A stretch of 21,337 nt of DNA. Origin: DATJGF01 sp035495315 (GTDB lineage Bacteria > Verrucomicrobiota > Verrucomicrobiia > Limisphaerales > UBA8199). The notes under the pieces are model-generated. The model had not been told where the DNA came from. It saw only the letters and a list, made by a program, of their open reading frames with translations, and did not search any database. Location: the NCBI GenBank assembly GCA_035495315.1, contig DATJGF010000103.1, forward strand, positions 1 to 21,337. Direction: 5' to 3'. Below are positions 15,238 to 21,337 of the stretch, one piece after another. The position numbers were made by a program, and so were the translations under genes. Position 1 is the first letter of the stretch. Each line of letters begins with the position of its first letter.

Positions 15238-15447
15238 ATGGGAGATCATATTTCAGTCGAAGGCCGCATCACATCGGTCTTGGCGGGCACAATGTTTCGC
15301 GCAAAACTGGATAACGGACACGAGGTGCTGGCACACATCTCAGGCAAAATGCGCAAACGATTCATCCGACTTACGGTCGGTGACCGCGTCCAGATGGAGA
15401 TCTCCCCATATGATCTGGACAAAGCGCGTATAGTCTATCGCCTCTAG
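15238..15447 (+). CDS. infA: Translation initiation factor IF-1
   Basis: A 69-residue S1/OB-fold protein that binds the A site of the 30S subunit during initiation. The family signature is complete: VEGRITSVLAGTMFRAKLDNGHEVLAHISGKMRKRFIRL, of which the core HISGKMRK and later ISPYDLDKARIVYR are near-invariant. It lacks the MAKED-type start of many copies and begins MGDHISVEG. Length is normal. There is no strong Shine-Dalgarno. It lies 67 bp after the RRM gene, away from the ribosomal-protein operon where infA usually sits, so the genome may carry a second copy; this is inference. Confidence 0.96.
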   Translation: MGDHISVEGRITSVLAGTMFRAKLDNGHEVLAHISGKMRKRFIRLTVGDRVQMEISPYDLDKARIVYRL

Positions 15448-15765
15448 CTTCACTCAGCCTCACCGCTGGGTTTCATAAAGTTAGGCAGAGTTTCAGTTTC
15501 TCCATTCCATGCTGTCCGGTTTCTCGTCGTAACCTCATGCCGGCGAGTACCTTCCCTTGCCATAAAAGCCCCAATTCCTGACCTTCCCGTCAAGCCTGCA
15601 TTCGGGCATTCTACTGTCCCGCCAAACCGCTACCTCTTCGGCGGTTGCGTCCGATAACATCCCAGCAATCCCCTGGTACAACTCCCGGTGAACCATTAAC
15701 CCGGAACCCGGGTTGCCCTGGTTGTTGCCAGCACGTGCTCGTGAAATAAGAGAGGAGCACGCGAA
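15448..15765. other. Intergenic region before the giant repeat protein
   Basis: 318 bp without a well-supported gene. A 10-bp palindrome AACCCGGGTT lies at 15705-15714 and another, AGCACGTGCT, at 15730-15739. A minus-strand frame from ATG 15696 to 15535 (53 residues) has a helix-like stretch (ELYQGIAGMLSDATAEEVAVW) but no ribosome-binding site and no known relatives; it is left unannotated. Confidence 0.35.
15734..15761 (+). promoter_or_regulatory. Shine-Dalgarno of the giant gene and overlapping hairpin
   Basis: AGAGGAG (15751-15757) ends 8 nt before ATG 15766, a strong ribosome-binding site. CGTGCTC (15734-15740) can pair with GAGCACG (15755-15761), a 7-bp stem with a 14-nt loop whose right arm covers the last three bases of the Shine-Dalgarno, so translation could be partly masked. 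Confidence 0.45.
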
Positions 15766-18700
15766 ATGGCTACTGGTTTTATGCAAAAAAAAGACGGTTT
15801 GGGATTTTGGGTGGGCTCACTTCGACCCGTTTGGGTCTGTTGCCTGTTGAGCGCACTGCTCTCATCTGAAGTGAAGGTGCAGGCGGTGCCTCCGCCAACC
15901 GGGGTCGCACCCGTCTCAGTCCCCAGCGGGGGATTCGCCATCGAAGGCGACCTGCAGGCTAATACGCCGAGCTCAGGTGCCGGCGATTGGTTGCCCGGAC
16001 CGGCGGGTAGCGGCGGCTCGGTGCTCAACGCCAGCGGCCTGCCGTTAAACTCGAGCACCACCTTTCACTTCACCGACCTGGCCAATGATTCTGGCGACAA
16101 TACCTTTGTGGGTGGGTTAAAGTGGACCGATGATCCTAATACGTGGGGCTGGACCACCGGATCGGCCTCTTCCAAGACCGATATTAATAACGTGCTGATG
16201 CACATCACGACCGACGCCAATGGTCATTCCTGGCTGATCATTGCTGCCGACCGCGCCAGCACCAGTGGTGATTCGTATATCGATTTCGAGTTTCTACAAA
16301 ACAAACTCACCCTGGGCATCGGCACCTTCAGTTCGGCCGGGCCTAACGGTGGACGAACCGCTAACGATTTGCTCTTGAGCCTGGCTTTCACCAGCGGCGG
16401 CAGCGTCGCCGATTTCTTTGCCTGGCGTTGGCAGGACGACGGCAGCGGAACCTACACGTATACGAACGCTACGGCCTCGTTGCCTTCGGGTCGTGTATTC
16501 GTTGCGGCCAGTCCGGCTAATACGGCGGTACCTTTTGGGGCTTTCGGCGCGAACACCTATTCCGCCAACCAATTTGCTGAAGCGGCAGTCGATTTGACGG
16601 CGTTGCTGGGAAACTTTGACCCGTGCCTTTCCATTGGTGTCGCGACCATTATGGTCAAAACCAAATCCTCACAGTCGAGTTCGTCAACTATCGTTGATTT
16701 CATCAATCCGATACAGTATACGCTGCGGATTGGGCCGAGCGCTTATGCGGGTCCGAATCAAACCAACTGTACGCAGGGGACATCGACCGCGTTTAGTTTG
16801 CAGGGTCAGGCCACCCAGGGCATGCAGCCGATTGCCTCGACCACTTGGAGTGTGGTGTCAGGTTCCGCGACTATCGATGCACCGAGTTCTTTGAACACTA
16901 CGGCACACGTCAGCTCTTCGAGCGCGAAGCTGCGGCTGACGGTTATCCAATCCAATGGTTGCACAGAGACTTCGGATGTCGTGCTGACGGTTGCGCCGAT
17001 CCCGACCTGTTCGATTTCGGGTGGCGCATCCATGTGTCCCGCGTCGAGTTCGCAATTTTCTGCGCCAGCGGGTTTGGCCAGCTATGGCTGGAGCATCAGC
17101 GGCAACGGCTCGATTGTGGGAGCGACTAATGCGCAGATGGTGACGGTGAAGGCCGGAGCCAGTTGCGGTGCGACTTTCACGTTGTCGCTAAACGTTGCCA
17201 ACAGCACCTGCCCCAGTTCCTGCAGTACGGATGTACTGGTGCAGGATACGGTTGCGCCGGTGATTACGAGTATTCCGGCCGATGTGACGGTATCGTGTGC
17301 CGGAGCTGTGCCTGCGGCCAACGATGCCGCGGTGGTGGCGACCGACGACTGCAACGGGAAAGTCACTATCGGTCACAGTGACCAGACGATTGCGGGCAGC
17401 TGTGCCAATAATTTTGTGATTAAGCGCACATATACCGCGACTGATTCGTGTGGCAACAGCAGCAGCCAAACCCAGACGATAACGGTCAGTGACACAACGG
17501 CGCCCGTAATTACGAGTATACCTGGGGATGTGACGGTATCGTGCGCGGGGGCGGTGCCTGCGGCCAATGATGGGGCAGTAGCGGCGAGCGATAATTGCGG
17601 TGGCAGCCCAGCGATCAGTCACAGTGACCAGACGATTGCGGGTGCCTGTGATAACAAATTTGTAATCAAACGTACCTATACGGCGACCGACGCGTGTGGC
17701 TTGAGCAGCAGTCGGGTGCAAACCATTACGGTCAATGACACCACGGCCCCGGTGATCACGAGTATCCCTGGTGACGTCACCGTCAAGTGCGCGAGTGCAG
17801 TGCCGGCGGCCGACGATACGGCGGTAGTGGCGACAGATAATTGCGGTGGCAGCCCGGTGATCAGTCACAGCGACCAGACCATTTCGGGCACTTGCGCCAA
17901 TAAGTTTGTTGTTAAGCGCACCTACACGGCGACCGATGCGTGTGGTAATAACAGCAGCCGGGTGCAGACCATCACGGTTAATGATGATACGGCGCCGGTG
18001 ATTACGATCATTCCGGCTGATGTGACGGTGGAATGCGCCAGTGTGATTCCGGCGGCCGACGATACGGCTGTAGTGGCCACCGACAACTGCGGCGGTACAC
18101 CCGCGATTAGTCACAGCGATCAGAACATCTCGGGCACCTGCGCCAATAAATTTGTGATCAAGCGCACTTACACGGCGACGGATTCCTGCGGCAACAGCAG
18201 CAGCCAGGTTCAGACCATTACGGTTAATGATGATACGGCGCCGGTGATTACGAGCATTCCAGGCGATGTGACAGTGCAGTGCGCCAGTTCAGTCCCGGCA
18301 GCCAATGATAGCGCCGTGGTCGCGACAGACAATTGCGGTGGCAGCCCTGTGATTAGTCACAGCGACCAGACCATTTCGGGCACGTGCGCCAACAAGTTTG
18401 TGATTAAACGCACTTACACGGCGATGGATGCATGCGGCAATAGCAGCAGCCAGGTGCAAACCATTACGGTCAATGATAACACTGCGCCGGTCATTACGAG
18501 TATCCCGAGTGATGTGACGGTCCAATGCGCCGGATCCGTGCCGGCCGCCAATGATGGCGCGGTGGTCGCGACAGATAATTGCGGTGGGGCTCCGGTAATT
18601 TCTCATAGCGACCAGACCATTCCAGGCACCTGCGTCAATAACTTTGTCATCAAGCGCACCTACACCGCGACTGATTCCTGCGGCAATTCCAGCAGCCAGG

Positions 18701-21337
18701 TCCAGACCATCACGGTCAGCGATACCACAGCTCCGGCGATTACCAGTATCCCTGCTGACGTAACAGTTGGATGCGCCAGTGCCGTGCCGGTGGCCGATGA
18801 TACCGCGGTCGTGGCGACCGACGGCTGTGGTGGCAAACCGGTCATTACGCACGGCGATGAGACTATCGCCGGCACTTGCGCCAACAAATTTGTAATCAAA
18901 CGCACCTACACGGTGACCGATGCTTGCGGCAATAGCAGCAGCCAGATCCAGACCATCACCGTCAATGACGATACCGCGCCAACGATCACTAGCATTCCGG
19001 GAGACGTGACGGTGCAATGCGCCGCTGCAGTTCCCGCTGCTAACGACGCCGCCGTGGTTGCCACTGACAACTGCGGAGGCACTCCCGTCATCACGCATAG
19101 TGACCAGACGACTCCCGGCAGTTGCGCCAATAAATTTGTCATTAAACGCACTTACACGGCGACGGACGCCTGCGGAAACAACAGCAGTCAAACCCAGACA
19201 ATTACCGTCAACGACAATACTGCGCCGATCATCACCAGCATTCCTGGCGACCTGACCGTCGAGTGCGCTAGCGCCGTTCCGGCGGCAAATGATGCTGCAG
19301 TGGTGGCAACCGACAATTGCGCCGGCGTACCGGTGATTAGTCACAGTGACCAGACCATTTCTGGGATTTGTGCCAACAAATTTGTCATCAAACGCACCTA
19401 CACGGCGACCGATTCCTGCGGTAACAGCAGCAGTCAGGTCCAGACCATCACGGTCAATGACGATACGGCGCCAAGGATTACGAGCATTCCGGGTGATGTC
19501 ACAGTGCAGTGCGCGGGAGCAATTCCGGCGGCCATTGATGTCGCGGTCGTGGCGACCGATAACTGCGGCGGCGTACCAGTGATCAGCCATAGTGACCAAA
19601 CAGTTGCCGGGACTTGTGCCAACAAATTTGTCATTAAGCGCACCTACACGGCGACCGATTCCTGCGGCAACAGCAGCAGCCAGGTCCAGACCATCACCGT
19701 GAATGATACCACCGCGCCGGTAATTACGAGCATTCCGGGTGATGTCACAGTCCAGTGCGCCGGATCAGTTCCGACCGCCAATGAGGCCGCCGTTGTGGCG
19801 ACCGATAATTGCGGCGGGAGCCCGGTGATTAGTCATAGCGACCAAATGATACCTGGCACTTGCGCCAACAAATTTGTCATTAAACGCACCTACACGGCGA
19901 CTGATGCCTGCGGCAATAGCAGCAGCCAGGTCCAGACTGTCACCGTTAACGACAATACTCCACCGGCCATCACCAGCATTCCTGCGGATGTTACGGTCCA
20001 ATGCGCCGGTGCCGTCCCCGCGGCTAATGACGCTGCCGTGGTGGCCACGGATAATTGCGGTGGGGTTCCTGTCATCACGCACAGTGACCAAACGACACCC
20101 GGCGCTTGCGTTAATAAGTTTGTCATCAAACGCACCTACACGGCGACCGATGCTTGCGGCAATAGCAGCAGCCAGGTCCAGACTATCACCGTCAACGACA
20201 CGACCCTGCCGACGATCACCAGCATTCCTGCAGATGTGACCGTCCAGTGCGCCAGTGCCGTTCCTGCAGCCAATGATGGCGCCGTCGTCGCTACCGATAC
20301 GTGCGGTGGCACACCCGTTATCAGCCATCACGAGCAAACAATTGCCGGCGCTTGCGTAAATAAGTTTTTAATCAGGCGCACTTACACCGCGACCGATGCC
20401 TGCGGCAACAGCGCCAGCCAGATCCAAACCATTACAGTCAACGATGATACTGCGCCAGCGATCACGACGATCCCGGCGGATGTGGCCGTCCAATGCGCCG
20501 GTGATGTGCCGGCGGCGAACAATGGAGCCGTCGTCGCTACCGATGCTTGCGGCGGCACCCCAGTGATTACCCATAACGATGTGACCAATAGCGGCACATG
20601 CGCCAACAGCTTTGTTATCAAACGCACCTATACCGCGACCGATGCATGCGGCAACAGCAGCAGCCAGGTGCAGACCATCACGGTGCAGGATACTATCGCG
20701 CCGGTTGTAACGGTCCCGGCTAATATCACAATTGCTTGCACCGATTCGCTCAATCCGGCCGTCAACCGGGCACTGGGAACTGCGACGGCGACGGATAATT
20801 GCACTGTCGCGTCCACACCCACTTATACGGATGCGACGACGCCCGGGACTTGCCCTGGAAACTACGTTGTCAAACGCACGTGGAGTTCGGTGGACCCCTG
20901 CGGCAACATCGGTACAGCTCTGCAAACCATAACCGTGCAGGACACTGTTCCGCCGGTGGTGACAGCCCCAGCCAACATCACGATCGCCTGCACCGATTCG
21001 CAAGATCCCACCGTGAACCAAACGTTGGGCTTGGCGACAGCGGTCGACAACTGCAGCGGTACCTCCACGCCTACCTTTAGTGATCAAATCGTCGCAGGCA
21101 ACTGCGTCGCCAATTACACGATCAAACGCACCTGGTCCTCGCACGACGGTTGCGGCAACGTCGGGACCGCGAGCCAGACCATCACTGTTCGGGATACGAC
21201 GGCCCCTGTATTGACTATTCCACCGAACCTGACTTTGGAATGCCCGGCAGACACGACCACGAACAACACCGGCGTAGCTACCGCCCAGGACACCTGCAGT
21301 CCGGCGACCGTTACCTACAGCGATGTCGTCAGCAACA
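15766..21337 (+). CDS. Giant secreted HYR-like repeat protein (3' end beyond the window)
   Basis: An open frame of at least 1857 codons runs off the window. ATG 15766 has an AGGAG 8 nt upstream. Residues 1-40 contain a signal peptide (VWVCCLLSALLSS core). Residues about 50-330 are a beta-rich N-terminal domain with FHFTDLANDSGDNTFVGG and SWLIIAADR, typical of large secreted bacterial proteins. Residues about 335-490 hold PKD/Ig-like segments with paired cysteines (TCSISGGASMCPASSSQFSAP). From residue 494 follow HYR-like repeats: DTTAPVITSIPGDVTVQC, ATDNCGG, SHSDQT, GTCANKFVIKRTYTATD, CGNSSSQVQTITVN, with four cysteines per unit (positions 18, 36, 53, 69) that could make two disulfides. Repeats of this type occur in adhesins and extracellular structural proteins. 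The likely location is outer surface or medium; the C-terminal sorting signal is not visible. No stop codon was found in the frame read. Confidence 0.92.
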   Translation, partial: MATGFMQKKDGLGFWVGSLRPVWVCCLLSALLSSEVKVQAVPPPTGVAPVSVPSGGFAIEGDLQANTPSSGAGDWLPGPAGSGGSVLNASGLPLNSSTTFHFTDLANDSGDNTFVGGLKWTDDPNTWGWTTGSASSKTDINNVLMHITTDANGHSWLIIAADRASTSGDSYIDFEFLQNKLTLGIGTFSSAGPNGGRTANDLLLSLAFTSGGSVADFFAWRWQDDGSGTYTYTNATASLPSGRVFVAASPANTAVPFGAFGANTYSANQFAEAAVDLTALLGNFDPCLSIGVATIMVKTKSSQSSSSTIVDFINPIQYTLRIGPSAYAGPNQTNCTQGTSTAFSLQGQATQGMQPIASTTWSVVSGSATIDAPSSLNTTAHVSSSSAKLRLTVIQSNGCTETSDVVLTVAPIPTCSISGGASMCPASSSQFSAPAGLASYGWSISGNGSIVGATNAQMVTVKAGASCGATFTLSLNVANSTCPSSCSTDVLVQDTVAPVITSIPADVTVSCAGAVPAANDAAVVATDDCNGKVTIGHSDQTIAGSCANNFVIKRTYTATDSCGNSSSQTQTITVSDTTAPVITSIPGDVTVSCAGAVPAANDGAVAASDNCGGSPAISHSDQTIAGACDNKFVIKRTYTATDACGLSSSRVQTITVNDTTAPVITSIPGDVTVKCASAVPAADDTAVVATDNCGGSPVISHSDQTISGTCANKFVVKRTYTATDACGNNSSRVQTITVNDDTAPVITIIPADVTVECASVIPAADDTAVVATDNCGGTPAISHSDQNISGTCANKFVIKRTYTATDSCGNSSSQVQTITVNDDTAPVITSIPGDVTVQCASSVPAANDSAVVATDNCGGSPVISHSDQTISGTCANKFVIKRTYTAMDACGNSSSQVQTITVNDNTAPVITSIPSDVTVQCAGSVPAANDGAVVATDNCGGAPVISHSDQTIPGTCVNNFVIKRTYTATDSCGNSSSQVQTITVSDTTAPAITSIPADVTVGCASAVPVADDTAVVATDGCGGKPVITHGDETIAGTCANKFVIKRTYTVTDACGNSSSQIQTITVNDDTAPTITSIPGDVTVQCAAAVPAANDAAVVATDNCGGTPVITHSDQTTPGSCANKFVIKRTYTATDACGNNSSQTQTITVNDNTAPIITSIPGDLTVECASAVPAANDAAVVATDNCAGVPVISHSDQTISGICANKFVIKRTYTATDSCGNSSSQVQTITVNDDTAPRITSIPGDVTVQCAGAIPAAIDVAVVATDNCGGVPVISHSDQTVAGTCANKFVIKRTYTATDSCGNSSSQVQTITVNDTTAPVITSIPGDVTVQCAGSVPTANEAAVVATDNCGGSPVISHSDQMIPGTCANKFVIKRTYTATDACGNSSSQVQTVTVNDNTPPAITSIPADVTVQCAGAVPAANDAAVVATDNCGGVPVITHSDQTTPGACVNKFVIKRTYTATDACGNSSSQVQTITVNDTTLPTITSIPADVTVQCASAVPAANDGAVVATDTCGGTPVISHHEQTIAGACVNKFLIRRTYTATDACGNSASQIQTITVNDDTAPAITTIPADVAVQCAGDVPAANNGAVVATDACGGTPVITHNDVTNSGTCANSFVIKRTYTATDACGNSSSQVQTITVQDTIAPVVTVPANITIACTDSLNPAVNRALGTATATDNCTVASTPTYTDATTPGTCPGNYVVKRTWSSVDPCGNIGTALQTITVQDTVPPVVTAPANITIACTDSQDPTVNQTLGLATAVDNCSGTSTPTFSDQIVAGNCVANYTIKRTWSSHDGCGNVGTASQTITVRDTTAPVLTIPPNLTLECPADTTTNNTGVATAQDTCSPATVTYSDVVSN
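17245..21337 (+). repeat. Tandem HYR-like repeat array: 14 x 246 bp, 2 x 252 bp, one partial
   Basis: Unit starts, taken at the D of the D-x-T-x-P motif, are at 17245, 17491, 17737, 17983, 18229, 18475, 18721, 18967, 19213, 19459, 19705, 19951, 20197 and 20443, each exactly 246 bp apart; then 20689 and 20941 begin 252-bp units, and 21193 begins a partial unit. The 82-residue units differ mainly in the second and third residues, the residues before and after the second cysteine (SPV, TPA, VPV), and Ser/Ala before the last CG. The last units carry TWSS and CTDS variants instead of TYTATD. Not one base of indel separates the first fourteen. Confidence 0.95.

Noticed and set aside
15535..15696. 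A 53-residue minus-strand frame after infA
   Set aside because: The residue pattern is mildly protein-like but there is no ribosome-binding site or known family; kept only as a note.
17245..20688. CRISPR or satellite-type array
   Set aside because: The units are coding, 246 bp long without spacers, and vary at synonymous sites.
17188..21144. Long minus-strand open frames opposite the repeats (308, 436, 190 and 258 residues)
   Set aside because: They are the antisense of the 246-bp repeat units; lack of stops is inherited from periodic codon use, and the translations are low-complexity and repeat with the same period. The plus frame from 15766 has a start, ribosome-binding site, signal peptide and domains.

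Overview
The window looks like chromosomal DNA of a Gram-negative bacterium of the phylum Verrucomicrobiota, probably a soil or sediment lineage near Pedosphaera/Limisphaerales. This is inference from gene content, because no rRNA or tRNA is present. The pointers are: two very large secreted multidomain proteins (glycine-rich/Ig-like/LamG and HYR-like repeats), a remnant of the prepilin C-terminus typical of this phylum, a PafA/Dop-family (Pup/UBact) ligase outside Actinobacteria, a paired M16 peptidase operon, and a W/FFRL-type beta module that recurs in unrelated secreted proteins.

Layout. 62-888 (minus): a two-gene ArsR-type repressor plus SRPBCC/AHSA1 operon with an ATGA overlap; a perfect 20-bp operator fills the space between its -35 and -10. 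1154-5227 (plus): a 1357-residue secreted glycine-rich protein with Ig-like and LamG-like domains. 5305-6054: a stand-alone ModE-type DNA-binding protein, a possible cysteine-rich small protein starting 7 bp away in the opposite direction, a 24-bp AT-rich dyad resembling a ModE box, and a GC-rich stretch with several competing stems. 6064-6697 (minus): a degraded prepilin C-terminus overlapping a small membrane protein. 6943-11267 (plus): a secreted metallo-beta-lactamase-fold protein, then an overlapping pair of M16 peptidase-family genes, one with an intact zinc site and one without. 11441-11932 (plus): a small DUF2007-like protein with a zinc ribbon, converging on 11923-13266 (minus), a PafA/Dop-family ligase. 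13402-14463 (minus): a membrane fatty-acid desaturase. 14853-15447 (plus): an RRM RNA-binding protein followed by translation initiation factor IF-1. 15766 to the window end (plus, incomplete): a giant secreted protein whose visible C-terminal part is 14 uninterrupted 82-residue (246-bp) HYR-like repeats, then two 84-residue variants and a partial unit.

How parts may work together. The ArsR/SRPBCC pair looks autoregulated. The M16 pair probably forms a two-subunit exported peptidase. The divergent desaturase and RRM/IF-1 genes resemble a cold-acclimation neighbourhood (membrane fluidity plus RNA and translation handling); this is inferred from gene families only. The PafA-like gene implies that a Pup/UBact tagging system exists elsewhere in the genome, since no modifier or proteasome gene is visible here. 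The two giant secreted proteins are probably surface or extracellular structural/adhesive proteins.

Most notable items: the exact-length HYR repeat array, the orphan PafA-like ligase, the ModE-like regulator with a matching dyad and an adjacent structured region, and the operator nested inside the arsR promoter. Nothing seen amounts to a clearly new defence or mobile system.
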